The notes: a model not told the origin generated them from the sequence alone. 64,000 bases of DNA from Woeseiaceae bacterium (GCA_013043165.1 JABDOQ010000021.1:33644-97643), one strand, 5' to 3'. Shown: positions 1 to 10,271, counted from the first letter of the stretch. A program made the numbers and translations.

Positions 1-3000
1 TACTTGCAGCCCAGCGCCACCATCGGTCCGGTGCCAAAACCGAAACTCTCGGCGCCCAGCATGGCCGCCTTGACAACATCGAGGCCGGTTTTCAGGCCAC
101 CGTCAGTCTGCAGCCGTACTTTGTGGCGCATGTCCTGCCTGCGCAAGACCTGGTGCGTCTCGGATAAACCCAGCTCCCAGGGGCTGCCCGCATACTTCAC
201 GGAACTCAAGGGACTGGCGCCCGTGCCACCGTCGTATCCCGAAATCGTAATCAGATCCGCGTAGGCTTTGACGACGCCGGCCGCGATCGTGCCGACGCCC
301 GGCTCGGCCACGAGCTTCACGGATACCAGCGCATCGGGATTGACCTGTTTGAGGTCGAAAATCAGCTGCGCCAGGTCTTCGATCGAATAGATGTCGTGAT
401 GCGGCGGTGGCGATATCAGGCCAACGCCGGGCTTCGCGTAACGAAGCCTCGCAATCATTTCGTTTACCTTGTGGCCCGGCAGCTGTCCACCCTCGCCCGG
501 CTTCGCGCCCTGGGCGATCTTGATCTGGATGACTTCGGCATTGATGAGGTACTCCGCCGTCACGCCGAATCGTCCCGACGCAACCTGCTTGATCTTCGAC
601 ATTCGCTCGTTGCCGTAGCGCGCGGGATCTTCACCGCCCTCGCCCGAATTGGAGCGTCCGCCCATGCGATTCATGGCAATTGCGAGCGCTTCGTGGGCTT
701 CCGGCGAAAGCGCACCGAGCGACATTCCCGCGCTGTCGAAGCGTGGCAGTATTTCCTCCACGGGCTCTACTTCATCAAGCGGTATCGCCGCGCCGGCCGG
801 CACGATCTTCATCAGGTCGCGAAGAGTCGCGACGGGCCGATCATTAACCAGCTTTGCATACTCCTGGTAGTGCGCATAGTCGCCCGATCTCACGGCCGCC
901 TGCAGCGTCGCAATGACATCCGGGTTGTAGCAATGGTATTCGCCGCCGTGCACATACTTGAACAAGCCACCCTGCTCGATCGACAGACGCGGATCCCACG
1001 CGGCCGCTGCCAGCAACTTCTGATCGTTGATCAGGTCATCGAAGTTGCTGCCCTGAATTCGTGACGTCGTGCCCGCGAAGCACTTTTCGACGACTTCGCT
1101 GTGCATGCCAACGATTTCGAAAAGCTGCGCACCGCGATAGCTCGAGATCGACGAAATACCCATCTTCGACATAATCTTGAACAGTCCCTTGCGAATTCCG
1201 CGCCGGTAGCTGCGGCCTAGCTGCTGCTGTTTGCCAACGTTGCCGCGCCGCGCAATTTCGTGCAGCGACTGGTAGACAAGGTATGGATAGACCGTTGTCG
1301 CCCCGTAGCCGATCAGGCAAGCGACATGGTGCGCGTCACGCGCAACGGCTGTCTCGACGATTATATTCGCGTCACATCTCAAGCCCACTCTGACCAGGTG
1401 ATGATGCACGGCGCCGGTCGCGAGGAGTGCATGTACCGGTATCTTGCCTTGCTCGAGATATCGATCGCTCAGCATCAGCAACAATTTGCCATCACGCACG
1501 CCCTTCTCGGCCGCACTGCATATTCCCTCGAGGGCGTCGACCAGGTTCAAGCTTTCGTCCACGTTGAGATCAATGTACGTGTAGCTGTCCTCGAACATGT
1601 CGGGACCCAGCAGCTGGCGCAGTTTTGCCTGCGACAATACCGGCGAGTTGATAATGACATGCTCGGCATGCTGCGGACCAATATCGAACAAGCTCGACTC
1701 ACGACCAATATTGGTCTGCAACGACATGACGATACGTTCGCGTAGTGAATCGATAGGCGGATTCGTTACCTGCGCAAACTGCTGCCTGAAGTAGTCGAAC
1801 GGCGAGCGGACCTTCTTCGACAGCACGGCCATCGGCGTGTCATCACCCATCGAACCAACCGCTTCCATCTCGGCCTTGGCGAGAACTCCAACGATCTCAC
1901 CGAGCTCTTCGCGCGTCAGGTTGAACATCTTCTGGTAGGTGGCAAGTACCTCAGGTTCCATGGGTTCCGCGGCCATTGCCGTATCGACGAGCTGGGAATC
2001 GAGATATCGGATGCCTTTTTTTAGCCACTTCTTGTACGGTGCGCGCGTCTTCAGGATATCGTGGATGTCGTCGTTATCCAGCATGACACCGTTTACAAGA
2101 TCTACCGCGAGCATTTCACCGGGACCGAGCCGACCCTTGGCGACGATGTCTTTTTCGTCGTAGTCGTACACGCCCACCTCCGATGCGACTGTGAGGTGCC
2201 GGTCCTTGCTGATGACATAGCGGGCCGGGCGCAGACCATTGCGATCAAGACAGCAGGCCGCGTAACGGCCGTCCGTCAGCACGATGCCGGCCGGCCCGTC
2301 CCAGGGTTCCATCTGGCAATCGAAAAACTCGTAAAAAGCCCGTACATCCGGGTCAATGTTGTCGACCGTTTGCCAGGCCGGTGGCAGCAAGATACGCATG
2401 GCCTGGATGACATCCATGCCGCCAGCTCGCAAGACTTCCAGCATGTTATCGAGACTGGACGAATCGGAGCCGGTCAGCGAGATGATCGGATCAAGATCGG
2501 ATATGTCGTCGAGTTTGTCGGAGCGGAAGTTCTTGGCGCGCGCCACCGCCCAATTGCGGTTCCCCTGGATCGTATTGATCTCGCCGTTGTGGGCGAGAAA
2601 TCGAAACGGCTGTGCCAGTCGCCATTCGGGCAGCGTGTTTGTGGAGAATCGTTGATGAAACACGCAGACGGATGATTCGAGCCGCGGATCTCTGAGATCC
2701 GGGTAGAACACGGGCAATGCTGCCGGCATGATCATGCCCTTGTAGCTGATCGTCGCCGACGACAGGCTGGCTATGTAGGTCTCATCATCAGCCAGCCTGT
2801 TCTCGGCACGGCGACGTGCAAGAAACAGGCGGCGGTTGAAGCGACCGCGCGGCATGTTGTCAGGTGCGTTGACATAGACCTGTTCGATTCTCGGCAAGGT
2901 CGCCAGTGCCTGCTCACCACAAGCTGATGCATCAATCGGAACCGGGCGCCAGCCGGCGACTTCGAGACCCAGTTCACCCACAGCGTCGCTTATGACCTTA

Positions 3001-3317
3001 CGCGCGGCATCGGCGGCTGATTGCTTTTGGCTCAGGAACACGGACCCCGCTGCAAATCGCTCGCTGACAGTCAGGCCGGACTCCTCACCAACGGCACGCA
3101 GGAATTGCTGCGGGGACTTGATCAGCAGGCCGCAGCCATCCCCCGTCTTGCCGTCGGCCGCGACGGCGCCGCGATGCGTCAGTCGCGCCAGTGCGGAAAT
3201 CGCGGTTTGGACGACCCAGTGACTCGGAATATCGTCCAGGTTGGCGATCAGTCCAAAGCCGCAGCTGTCGCGATCGAACGCAGGGTCATACAGAGTTTTG
3301 CTGGTTTGCTGTGTCAT
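1..3317 (-). CDS. gltB: Glutamate synthase (NADPH) large subunit, 3' end missing
   Basis: Large subunit of GOGAT, which transfers the amide of glutamine to 2-oxoglutarate to give two glutamates in the cytoplasmic ammonia-assimilation cycle. I translated the minus strand from the ATG at 3317-3315; it stays open for 1105 codons to the window edge, so roughly the last quarter (family length about 1480-1550) is outside. An N-terminal class II amidotransferase domain follows an 18-residue propeptide, with the expected nucleophile Cys19 in 'DRDSCGFG'. Further on are '[11 protein letters not shown]', the central domain, and the FMN-domain signatures 'GEGGED', '[13 protein letters not shown]' and '[12 protein letters not shown]'. 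The propeptide is shorter than the roughly 36-42 residues I recall for characterised enzymes. The Cys cluster of the [3Fe-4S] site would lie beyond the edge. gltD is expected downstream, outside the window. Confidence 0.96.
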   Translation of the reverse strand, partial: MTQQTSKTLYDPAFDRDSCGFGLIANLDDIPSHWVVQTAISALARLTHRGAVAADGKTGDGCGLLIKSPQQFLRAVGEESGLTVSERFAAGSVFLSQKQSAADAARKVISDAVGELGLEVAGWRPVPIDASACGEQALATLPRIEQVYVNAPDNMPRGRFNRRLFLARRRAENRLADDETYIASLSSATISYKGMIMPAALPVFYPDLRDPRLESSVCVFHQRFSTNTLPEWRLAQPFRFLAHNGEINTIQGNRNWAVARAKNFRSDKLDDISDLDPIISLTGSDSSSLDNMLEVLRAGGMDVIQAMRILLPPAWQTVDNIDPDVRAFYEFFDCQMEPWDGPAGIVLTDGRYAACCLDRNGLRPARYVISKDRHLTVASEVGVYDYDEKDIVAKGRLGPGEMLAVDLVNGVMLDNDDIHDILKTRAPYKKWLKKGIRYLDSQLVDTAMAAEPMEPEVLATYQKMFNLTREELGEIVGVLAKAEMEAVGSMGDDTPMAVLSKKVRSPFDYFRQQFAQVTNPPIDSLRERIVMSLQTNIGRESSLFDIGPQHAEHVIINSPVLSQAKLRQLLGPDMFEDSYTYIDLNVDESLNLVDALEGICSAAEKGVRDGKLLLMLSDRYLEQGKIPVHALLATGAVHHHLVRVGLRCDANIIVETAVARDAHHVACLIGYGATTVYPYLVYQSLHEIARRGNVGKQQQLGRSYRRGIRKGLFKIMSKMGISSISSYRGAQLFEIVGMHSEVVEKCFAGTTSRIQGSNFDDLINDQKLLAAAAWDPRLSIEQGGLFKYVHGGEYHCYNPDVIATLQAAVRSGDYAHYQEYAKLVNDRPVATLRDLMKIVPAGAAIPLDEVEPVEEILPRFDSAGMSLGALSPEAHEALAIAMNRMGGRSNSGEGGEDPARYGNERMSKIKQVASGRFGVTAEYLINAEVIQIKIAQGAKPGEGGQLPGHKVNEMIARLRYAKPGVGLISPPPHHDIYSIEDLAQLIFDLKQVNPDALVSVKLVAEPGVGTIAAGVVKAYADLITISGYDGGTGASPLSSVKYAGSPWELGLSETHQVLRRQDMRHKVRLQTDGGLKTGLDVVKAAMLGAESFGFGTGPMVALGCK

Positions 3318-3397
3318 ACGTGCCGCCGGGAGCGCGCGGGCGCCCCCACTTAACTTACTCGATACAATGGTTTGGCGCAGGACGCCGGGAACCGATT

Positions 3398-3403
3398 AGT
3401 ATA
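3398..3403 (-). promoter_or_regulatory. Candidate -10 box for gltB
   Basis: On the minus strand TATACT lies about 80 nt upstream of the gltB ATG. I cannot find a convincing -35 hexamer 16-18 nt further up, so this is only a weak candidate. The implied leader of about 70 nt contains a GC-rich inverted repeat just before the start codon, and the Shine-Dalgarno sequence is poor. Confidence 0.22.
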
Positions 3404-3572
3404 GAGCAGGAAATCGCAGCGGTGCTTAGCCCGGTCGAAAATGGCATTTTTTTTGCCAGAAACCAGGGTTTATCAATGGCTTATCGCGGACGTTGCCGAA
3501 GATCGCCGCATTGTTGCGCGCGAAACCATGGGGCGCGCGAATGCTGGCGTGCTGCTGCTTCGCTCGCAGAGC

Positions 3573-4049
3573 TCAGGGGTTCAGTCGAATCGACCCGGCG
3601 TTGCGGTAGGAAACGGACGGCGCGAACGGAAGGTCAACGGCGAGCACTCCGTCGAGCTCGTACGTCACGTCCTCACGGGCACTTTGGCGCACGATCGCGA
3701 GCAGCTTCGGTGCGGTTTGCAGCAGGTTCAGATCGACGCTGATCGCAAACACTGTCTCACCGTTTGCAGGCACCGAAAATTCGCCGGCTGTCTTGCCACC
3801 CGCAAATCGCTGCCCGTCCAGCTTGATGCCGTAACTGACGGACCGGACAGGAAGCGCAAACGGATTCGGGTTGCTGACATCGAACGACAGCAAGAAAGTC
3901 TGGCTATTGAAACCAAGACCTACGAGCTGGACATTTTGCAGCTCGACGACCGGACTCTTTACCAGGTTTTCCAGGCTCGTCGCACAGCCGCTGAGGCAAA
4001 TCGCAAAGACTGTCGATGACAAAGCGAGTATTCGCAACACGGTGCTCAT
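3573..4049 (-). CDS. LEA2-like outer-membrane-type lipoprotein
   Basis: About 158 residues. The start at 4049 is preferred over an in-frame upstream ATG because it gives a textbook lipoprotein signal peptide (hydrophobic stretch ending in 'CLSGCAT', lipobox Cys) and overlaps the upstream stop as ATGA. The mature part carries the LEA type-2 (water stress/hypersensitive response) pattern: 'DVSNPNPFALPVRSVSYGI', then a Gly/Phe-containing turn and 'FSVPANGETVFAISVDL'. The family forms a small immunoglobulin-like beta sandwich; bacterial members are lipoproteins without an agreed function. Translational coupling to the upstream lipoprotein gene suggests a two-gene operon. Confidence 0.8.
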   Translation of the reverse strand: MSTVLRILALSSTVFAICLSGCATSLENLVKSPVVELQNVQLVGLGFNSQTFLLSFDVSNPNPFALPVRSVSYGIKLDGQRFAGGKTAGEFSVPANGETVFAISVDLNLLQTAPKLLAIVRQSAREDVTYELDGVLAVDLPFAPSVSYRNAGSIRLNP

Positions 4050-4531
4050 CGCAGCTCCTGGCCCAATTCGCCCCAACGGGCCGAGATCAACTGCCAGTCG
4101 GCGCCGTCGTTTTCGAGCACCAGCGAGAACCGGTAGGCATCCGCGCTAAATCCGAGGACACCATCATGAGTGCCGGCCATCCCGACCGTTATCAACAATT
4201 CCGCCGCCGAGTCGCCAATGACGGTGATGTCCTCGATAGCGGGCAGCAGTTCGATTTTTTTCATTCTCAGGAAATACGCCCTGAATATGTTCTCAATTCG
4301 ATCCCGGTCATTGCCACGCGCATCTGCATAGGCTGGTGAAATCATGCCAACGAGCACGCGACGCTCGCCGTTCTCGGCCGCCGTGACACCGCGGCTGACC
4401 CAGTCGCGCAATTGCTCTTCCGGACCCACGTTCGTCTTGCCACAGGCGCACAGGAGCACGATCGCGACGCTGGCCAGAGCCCAGCAACGAAACATCGCGC
4501 TTTCGCAATATCGGGTTGCGATGTATTTCAT
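4046..4531 (-). CDS. Hypothetical lipoprotein, possibly NTF2-like
   Basis: 161 residues from the first ATG; Met13 is an alternative start that places the signal peptide at the very N-terminus. A hydrophobic segment ends in 'LLCACGK', a lipobox with Cys at about residue 30. The rest is a helix-rich then strand-rich region ('DRIENIFRAYFLRMKKIEL ... YRFSLVLENDGADWQLISARWGEL') that reads like a small NTF2/DUF4878-type fold; this is an inference from pattern only. The stop overlaps the ATG of the LEA2-like lipoprotein (ATGA), so the two are probably co-translated and share an envelope location. Confidence 0.7.
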   Translation of the reverse strand: MKYIATRYCESAMFRCWALASVAIVLLCACGKTNVGPEEQLRDWVSRGVTAAENGERRVLVGMISPAYADARGNDRDRIENIFRAYFLRMKKIELLPAIEDITVIGDSAAELLITVGMAGTHDGVLGFSADAYRFSLVLENDGADWQLISARWGELGQELR

Positions 4532-4657
4532 CTGTTAAAGTCTACTGGTATCCGGTAACCCAATCGTGCCGTTCCACTCATTTTGTGACCGGGTTCGCAC
4601 TTCGCACTGTGCAGGCACCGCACACTGGCCACTGGGCGACAGCCGGGATGGGAAGAA

Positions 4658-5326
4658 ATGTCAGTAAAACTCCTCAGCGAAAGCATGGACGCGACAATTA
4701 CCGATGATGACCAGATACGCATCGATGCCGTTCTGTCATTCTGGTTCAAGGAACATGAGCTTTCCGCACCGCAAATTGACCAGCGTATGGAGATCTGGTT
4801 CAGCGAGGACCCGGTTTTCGATCTCGAGATTCAGAAAGAATTCGCCGATGACGTGGCCGCAGCCAGCAAAGGCGATCTCGATCACTGGGGGAAAGACTCA
4901 CGTGGCCGACTTGCATTGATTATTCTCATTGACCAGTTCCGCCGCAATATTCATCGTGGTACGGCCGAGGCCTTCTCCAAAGATCAACTCGCGTTAAAAC
5001 ACTGTGTACAGGGTGCTATGGAGAAAAAGGACAAGGGGCTGACGCCGATCCAGAAGGTGTTCTTCTACATGCCTTTGCAGCATGCCGAATCACGCAAGGT
5101 ACAGGCGAAGTCCGTTGAGCTCTTTCGTCGTCTCGCCGAGACCGTCTCGCCAACACTCCGTGAGACTTTTATGACTGTCGCGCAGTTTGCGGAACTGCAC
5201 AAAGACATCATCGATCAGTTTGGCCGATTTCCGCACCGAAACCAGCTCTTGAATCGCGAGAACACACCTGAGGAAGATGAGTACCTGGCCGGCGACAGCC
5301 CAACGTTCGGTCAGGGCGGTGGCTAG
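4658..5326 (+). CDS. DUF924 family protein
   Basis: 222 residues, cytoplasmic, no signal peptide. It matches the DUF924 pattern throughout: 'VLSFWF' near the N-terminus, then 'WFSEDPVFDLEI', 'GRLALIILIDQFRRNIHRGT', 'YMPLQHAES' and the C-terminal 'FGRFPHRN'. The family forms an all-helical TPR-like fold; no reaction is established. A GGGA-type ribosome site precedes the ATG. It is divergent from the lipoprotein pair and convergent with the MATE gene, 5 bp apart, so it is likely monocistronic. Confidence 0.88.
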   Translation: MSVKLLSESMDATITDDDQIRIDAVLSFWFKEHELSAPQIDQRMEIWFSEDPVFDLEIQKEFADDVAAASKGDLDHWGKDSRGRLALIILIDQFRRNIHRGTAEAFSKDQLALKHCVQGAMEKKDKGLTPIQKVFFYMPLQHAESRKVQAKSVELFRRLAETVSPTLRETFMTVAQFAELHKDIIDQFGRFPHRNQLLNRENTPEEDEYLAGDSPTFGQGGG

Positions 5327-5331
5327 ATTCC

Positions 5332-6690
5332 TCAGGCCTCGATTTTCGACAGGCGATAATAGCGCCACGTCAATAGAATAGCGGCGACGCCCAGCCCAAC
5401 GACGAACCCGCCCCAAATATAATTCGGCGGTGCCTTGTACGTGATCGCGGCGAGAAATGCCAACGGAAACGCCAGCACCCAATATGCAAACATGTTGACG
5501 GCCATCGGGATTCGAGTGTCCTTGTAGCCGCGCAGCGCGCCGGCCGCACCAATTTGCACCCCATCGGCGACCTGGAAAATTGCGGCCATCAGCAGCAGGC
5601 TGATCGCGATTCCCCGGACCGCGGGATCGTCCGTGTACAAATCGACAACGGCGTCTCTGAAAACCAGCAGGAACATTGCCGAGAGGGCCATGAAAGAGGC
5701 GCACAGGCCGATACCGACCGCACCGCTGATTCTTGCGCTCTGCATGTCGCCGGCGCCGATGCGCTGGCCAACCTGCACGGTTGTTGCCGAACTCATTGCC
5801 AACGGGATCATGAACATCGTTGCCGAAAAATTGATTGCTATCTGATGCGCCGCCGTTATTTCGGTTCCCCTGGTACCCATGAGAATCGAAACGGCTGCGA
5901 ACAACCCCGCCTCGGCAGTTATTGTGATCGCGATGGGCACGCCGAGCGTTATAATTTCAACAAGTGCCGATAGTCGCAGTGGCCCGATTCGCGACATTAT
6001 TTTGAATGGCCGGTAATGCTTGCTGATAAGAATGTGCGTGCCCAGTGCGAGCGCCACGATCCACATCGTTATCGCGCTGGCCACACCGCAGCCAACAGCC
6101 CCCATCGCCGGCGCCCCCAGCTTTCCGAACATCAGTACATAGTTCAGGAAAACATTACAGACGAGCGAAAACACCGAGGTGAACATTATCGGACGCGTGT
6201 GGCCGATACCTTCGGTCGTAAACCTGAGCGCGAGAAAAATGAATATGCCCGGCGCGCCGAACATTATCGCTGCGACATAACCGACCGTTAGATCGCGAAA
6301 CTCCGGATCTATGCCTATCATGGTCAGCAGCGGATCGATCGCAAACTGGCCGATCAGGATCAGGGGGACGCCCAGCCCGAAACCCAGGTAAATACCCTGT
6401 CGAGTGTATCGCCCGATCTTTCCGTGATTGCCGGCGCCGAAGTGCCGCGCGACAATTGGCGAGATCGCCATCAATAGTCCGAGGCAAAAGGAAAATCCGA
6501 GCATCCAGACGCTGCCGCCAACGGCAACCGCGGCCAGCGCATCGGCCCCGAGCTGTCCGGCCATGACTGTGTCGGCAAACTGCATGCCTGCGACCGCCAG
6601 GTTGTTGACGATGAGCGGGCCACCGAGTCGCAGCAGCGATTTCGCCTGCATGCGCCAACCTCTGTCATGTCTGGCCATCATGAGCGGCAT
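5332..6690 (-). CDS. MATE family multidrug/metabolite exporter
   Basis: 452 residues with about twelve hydrophobic segments in two homologous halves, the layout of cation-coupled MATE (NorM/MdtK-like) exporters. Visible family pieces include 'PLIVNNLAVAGMQFADTVMAGQLG' at the N-terminus, 'CLGLLMAISPIVARHFGAG' in the second helix region and its counterpart 'MIPLAMSSATTVQVGQRIGAG' in the second half. It would extrude cationic or organic compounds across the inner membrane in exchange for Na+ or H+; the substrate cannot be told. The start is uncertain: the ATG at 6651 has a better AGAGG ribosome site and would remove 13 residues. It is divergent from the thiolase operon. Confidence 0.93.
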   Translation of the reverse strand: MPLMMARHDRGWRMQAKSLLRLGGPLIVNNLAVAGMQFADTVMAGQLGADALAAVAVGGSVWMLGFSFCLGLLMAISPIVARHFGAGNHGKIGRYTRQGIYLGFGLGVPLILIGQFAIDPLLTMIGIDPEFRDLTVGYVAAIMFGAPGIFIFLALRFTTEGIGHTRPIMFTSVFSLVCNVFLNYVLMFGKLGAPAMGAVGCGVASAITMWIVALALGTHILISKHYRPFKIMSRIGPLRLSALVEIITLGVPIAITITAEAGLFAAVSILMGTRGTEITAAHQIAINFSATMFMIPLAMSSATTVQVGQRIGAGDMQSARISGAVGIGLCASFMALSAMFLLVFRDAVVDLYTDDPAVRGIAISLLLMAAIFQVADGVQIGAAGALRGYKDTRIPMAVNMFAYWVLAFPLAFLAAITYKAPPNYIWGGFVVGLGVAAILLTWRYYRLSKIEA

Positions 6691-6767
6691 CTTAACCTAG
6701 AGGTGAAGTCCTTGGATGGTGTAAAGTTGCGTCGCGGCCCGGGTCACAAAAATAATCGGAGACAGGT

Positions 6768-8054
6768 ATGTTGCACGACGGACGAGCTATTCGAGTTGCG
6801 GTGGTTGGCGGAGCACGCATTCCGTTCTGTCGATCGCACACGGCGTATAAGGATTGTTCGAACCAGGACCTCATGGTCGCCGCGCTGGGTGGCCTGGTTA
6901 GCAAGTTTGACCTGCGAGGGCAAACGCTCGGCGACGTCGCCCTTGGTGCTGTCATCAAACACTCAAAAGACTGGAACCTCGCGCGCGAGTGCGTGATTGA
7001 CTCGGGTCTGTCTCTACGGACGCCTGGCGTGGATCTGCAGCGCGCCTGCGGCACCAGCATCGAAGCCGCCATTATGATTGCCAACAAGATCGCCCTGGGC
7101 CAGATCGAAGTCGGCATGGCGGGCGGCACCGACACCGTTAGCGACGCGCCGATTGTTTATCCGGACGACTACCGCAGCGTCCTCATGGAAATCCACCGTT
7201 CGCGCTCGCTGATGGGCCGCATCAAGCCCTTGTTTCGTATTCGCCCGCGTCATTTCAAACCCGTGCTACCCGGTGTCGAGGAGCCGCGCACCAAGCTCTC
7301 CATGGGTGAAAGTACCGAGATAACCGCCAAGCAGTGGGACGTCCAGCGGGAACACCAGGATCAGCTGGCTCTTGCCAGTCATATCAAGGCTGCCGCCGCC
7401 TATGACGCGGGCTGGTACGAAGACATCATCGTGCCATTCATGGATGTCGAGGAAGACAACAACATTCGGCGTGATACGACGTTCGAGAAACTAAGCACCT
7501 TGAAACCGGTATTTGACAGAACCGGCGAGGGCACGATGACCGCAGGCAACAGCACGCCGTTGACTGACGGTGCCGCGGCTGTGCTGCTCGCTTCGGAGGA
7601 CTGGGCGCGCCAGAAGAATCTCCCTGTCATGGCGTACCTCACGTTTGCCAAGGTCGCCGCCGTAAATTTTATCGACCAGGAAGGGCTGTTGATGGCTCCG
7701 GCATATGCGGTCTCCGATATGCTCAAGCAGGCTAATTTACGTTTGCAGGATTTTGATTTCTACGAAATCCACGAAGCGTTTGCGGCGCAGACGATCGCTA
7801 CGCTAAAGGCCTGGCAGTCTGAAGAATTCTGCCGCGACAAACTCGGTCGAAACAAGCCCCTGGGCCCGATCGACCTGTCGCGACTCAATACGAAGGGCGG
7901 CAGCATTGCGATCGGCCATCCCTTCGCGGCAACGGGTGCTCGTATCATCGGCGCCATGGCGAAAATGCTGCAGGAAAAGGGCTCCGGCCGCGGCCTGATT
8001 TCGATATGTACCGCTGGCGGAATGGGAATTTCGGCGATTATGGAGGCCAACTAA
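6768..8054 (+). CDS. Acetyl-CoA C-acyltransferase (thiolase, FadI-like)
   Basis: 428 residues. Thiolases cleave 3-ketoacyl-CoA with CoA in beta-oxidation or condense two acetyl-CoA in reverse. All catalytic positions are present: nucleophile Cys94 in 'QRACGTS', His335 in 'EIHEAF', His384 in 'IGHPFAATGAR' and Cys414 in 'CTAGGMG'. Length and the N-terminal 'RVAVVGGARIPFCRSHTAYKD' resemble FadI of the anaerobic/trifunctional type more than FadA, but no FadJ partner is adjacent, so I leave the symbol empty. GGAG precedes the ATG. The symporter gene follows after 19 bp, probably in the same transcript. Confidence 0.92.
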   Translation: MLHDGRAIRVAVVGGARIPFCRSHTAYKDCSNQDLMVAALGGLVSKFDLRGQTLGDVALGAVIKHSKDWNLARECVIDSGLSLRTPGVDLQRACGTSIEAAIMIANKIALGQIEVGMAGGTDTVSDAPIVYPDDYRSVLMEIHRSRSLMGRIKPLFRIRPRHFKPVLPGVEEPRTKLSMGESTEITAKQWDVQREHQDQLALASHIKAAAAYDAGWYEDIIVPFMDVEEDNNIRRDTTFEKLSTLKPVFDRTGEGTMTAGNSTPLTDGAAAVLLASEDWARQKNLPVMAYLTFAKVAAVNFIDQEGLLMAPAYAVSDMLKQANLRLQDFDFYEIHEAFAAQTIATLKAWQSEEFCRDKLGRNKPLGPIDLSRLNTKGGSIAIGHPFAATGARIIGAMAKMLQEKGSGRGLISICTAGGMGISAIMEAN

Positions 8055-8073
8055 TCAGCAAACGGGGAACCTG

Positions 8074-9783
8074 ATGGGAGACGTTAGCGGGCTGCTCGCA
8101 ACGATCAATGGTCTCCTCTGGCACGAGTACGTGCTGTATGCGATCGTCGCGACCGGTGTCGTATTTACGATCTGGAGCGGATTTTCACAGTACCGCGCCA
8201 TCACTCACGGCACGAGGGTCTTGCGCGGCGTCTACGACGATCCCGACGATCCGGGCGCGATCAATCATTTTCAGGCCTTGTCGGCCGCGCTGTCCGCGAC
8301 CGTCGGCCTCGGTAATATCGGTGGGGTCGCGCTGGCGATTGCCCTCGGCGGACCCGGCGCCATGTTCTGGATGTGGGTCATCGCGTTTCTGGGCATGTCG
8401 ATCAAGCTCACCGAAGTGACGATGTCGATGTTGTATCGCAACACCGACGATCCCGACAATCCTCACGGCGGGCCGATGTGGGTCGCCGCCAGGGCCCTGG
8501 AGCGCCGGGGCATGGCGGGCCTCGGCAGGGCCCTCGGCAGCATTTTCTGTGTTTGTCTCCTCGTCTCTACCGCAACCGGCGGCAACATGTTCCAGGCCTG
8601 GAACGTCGGTGAACTGACCGAGGAATATTTCTCGGTGCCGAGCTGGATCACCGGCATCGTACTCGCACTTATCGTAGGCGCCGTCATTATCGGCGGCATC
8701 AAGCGCATCGGTAAAGTTACCGGCACGATCGTACCCCTGATGGTGGCCCTTTACCTGGCAGCCGGATGTTACGTACTCGCAGTAAACTTCGGCGACATAC
8801 CGGGTATGTTCGTACTGATCGTGAAATCGGCTTTCATGCCGACCGAAGCGGCAGGCGCTTTCATTGGCGGCACGGCAGCTTCTGCCTTCCTGTTTGGCAT
8901 GAAGCGCGCCGTGTTTTCGAACGAAGCCGGACAGGGCTCGTCACCGATTGCACACTCGGCCGCAAAAACCGACGAGCCGGTCCGCGAAGGTATCGTCGCG
9001 GGACTGGAACCGTTCATCGACACGCTGGTGGTCTGCACGTTCACCGCGCTGATCATTCTCTCGACCGGCATCTGGAATCGTGCACCTGACGTCCCGCTGG
9101 AGCCGCTTCCTGCTGCCATACAAACAGAGTCTGGCTGGCTGTTTGCGGACACGCTCCTGCCGGGCGATGACTGGATTGCGGGAAACAAGGTAACGATGAT
9201 TGTCGAAGCGCACGACAATGTGCAAACCGGCCTGAAGTTTCACCGCATCGAAGGTACTATTTTCAGCAGTGACTCCGGCTATGTGACAGGCTGGGATCCA
9301 TTCGTCGGACCCGCTTTGCCAACGATCGTTGGCGATGGCCTTTACCGAAACTACATCGGCGCGACGCTGACGGCAAAAGCATTCGATACCGTGTGGCCCG
9401 GCCTCGGGAAATGGCTGATCTCGGTCGCCGCGTGGTTTTTTGCCGTATCAACAATGATCTCGTGGGGTTACTACGGTGAGCAGGGCGTCGTCTTTCTCGC
9501 AGGCGAGAAAGCCGTGCCTGGATACAAGCTGGTCTATTGCCTGCTGATTATTGTCGCGACGCTCGGTCTCGTGCAGACCGATACCGACCTCGACAATGTG
9601 ACGGGCATCGGGACCGCCGTCTTGCTATTTGTGAATATTCCGATCTGCTGGCTTTTCGGATACCAGGCGATGCGCGCTTATAAGGAATATATCGGTCGAC
9701 TCAAATCCGGCCGCATGGGGCCCGATCATCCGCCACCCTCCCTGGACGACCTTCTCTCCGGACGCGATGTAGAAAAAAGCTGA
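8074..9783 (+). CDS. Alanine/glycine:cation symporter (AGCS) family with large insertion
   Basis: 569 residues, longer than the usual 450-500. The AGCS signature is clear: 'SGFSQYRAITHGTRVLRGVYD', 'ALSATVGLGNIGGVALAI', 'GGPGAMFWMW', 'GGPMWV', 'FSNEAGQGSSPIAHSAAKTDEP' and the C-terminal 'STMISWGYYGE'. About ten membrane helices are visible. The family imports alanine or glycine with Na+ or H+. Between 'LSTGIW' (about residue 333) and 'GATLTAKAF' (about 428) there is a hydrophilic insert of some 90 residues where typical members have only a short loop. The gene probably shares a transcript with the preceding thiolase. Confidence 0.93.
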   Translation: MGDVSGLLATINGLLWHEYVLYAIVATGVVFTIWSGFSQYRAITHGTRVLRGVYDDPDDPGAINHFQALSAALSATVGLGNIGGVALAIALGGPGAMFWMWVIAFLGMSIKLTEVTMSMLYRNTDDPDNPHGGPMWVAARALERRGMAGLGRALGSIFCVCLLVSTATGGNMFQAWNVGELTEEYFSVPSWITGIVLALIVGAVIIGGIKRIGKVTGTIVPLMVALYLAAGCYVLAVNFGDIPGMFVLIVKSAFMPTEAAGAFIGGTAASAFLFGMKRAVFSNEAGQGSSPIAHSAAKTDEPVREGIVAGLEPFIDTLVVCTFTALIILSTGIWNRAPDVPLEPLPAAIQTESGWLFADTLLPGDDWIAGNKVTMIVEAHDNVQTGLKFHRIEGTIFSSDSGYVTGWDPFVGPALPTIVGDGLYRNYIGATLTAKAFDTVWPGLGKWLISVAAWFFAVSTMISWGYYGEQGVVFLAGEKAVPGYKLVYCLLIIVATLGLVQTDTDLDNVTGIGTAVLLFVNIPICWLFGYQAMRAYKEYIGRLKSGRMGPDHPPPSLDDLLSGRDVEKS

Positions 9784-9802
9784 GGACCTGGCCACCGGCT
9801 TC

Positions 9803-10228
9803 CTATGTGTCGGGACCGCGGCCAAGCGCGTCAATTACCTTGTCCAGGCGCGCTTTTGCCTGCGCGGTTATGCCGCCCTTTCGGTGTTCGTCGACAACGA
9901 ACGTCTCCAATCGACCGACCAGGGCGTCGATATCCGCCTCCGGAAACTCCTGGAAATGTCGCAGCTCGGGGGGAGCGTTCTGCAAGGCACCGAACAGGTT
10001 GATCCAGCGCTCACTTTGCTTGCCCATGCCGATCAACTGATAGAACTGGTCCCCCGGCCGGCCGTCTTTGACGGACGCGAGACTGACTATGCCCGCAACC
10101 AGTGACGCGGGTACGAGAATCAGGTCGCGCAGCCCATCGACGACGAGCTTCACCTGCAGGACCGCGATGTCGCGGATCAGGGTCCAGCGATCGGATGAGT
10201 CGTTTTTGCTTTCCGGCAATTCATTCAT
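9803..10228 (-). CDS. Hypothetical protein
   Basis: 141 residues from the ATG at 10228; a TTG six codons upstream is possible but less likely. I do not recognise the family. A charged N-terminus is followed by 'LQVKLVVDGLRDLILVPASL', a hydrophobic stretch that could be one membrane-associated helix, and a soluble Glu/Lys/Arg-rich C-terminal half that looks helical. It is convergent with the AGCS gene and divergent from hemH. A perfect TATAAT lies about 40 bp upstream. Confidence 0.6.
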   Translation of the reverse strand: MNELPESKNDSSDRWTLIRDIAVLQVKLVVDGLRDLILVPASLVAGIVSLASVKDGRPGDQFYQLIGMGKQSERWINLFGALQNAPPELRHFQEFPEADIDALVGRLETFVVDEHRKGGITAQAKARLDKVIDALGRGPDT

Positions 10229-10265
10229 TTGGATTTCTTCTGACAAATGTCAAGTAAGACAAGTA

Positions 10266-10271
10266 ATTATA
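10266..10271 (-). promoter_or_regulatory. Candidate -10 box (TATAAT) of the hypothetical gene
   Basis: On the minus strand a perfect TATAAT lies 37 nt before the ATG at 10228, giving a leader of about 30 nt. No good -35 hexamer is seen at the normal distance, so activation by a regulator or a weak promoter is possible. The same intergenic region must also hold the hemH promoter on the plus strand. Confidence 0.4.

Noticed and set aside
396..2675. Several plus-strand open frames of 60-220 codons
   Set aside because: They lie antisense to gltB, whose minus-strand translation is a continuous, unmistakable glutamate synthase; none has a recognisable domain or ribosome site.
3442..3458. Inverted repeat TGGCA-T7-TGCCA as a terminator
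   Set aside because: The stem is only 5 bp and the T tract is in the loop, so it would not terminate transcription efficiently.
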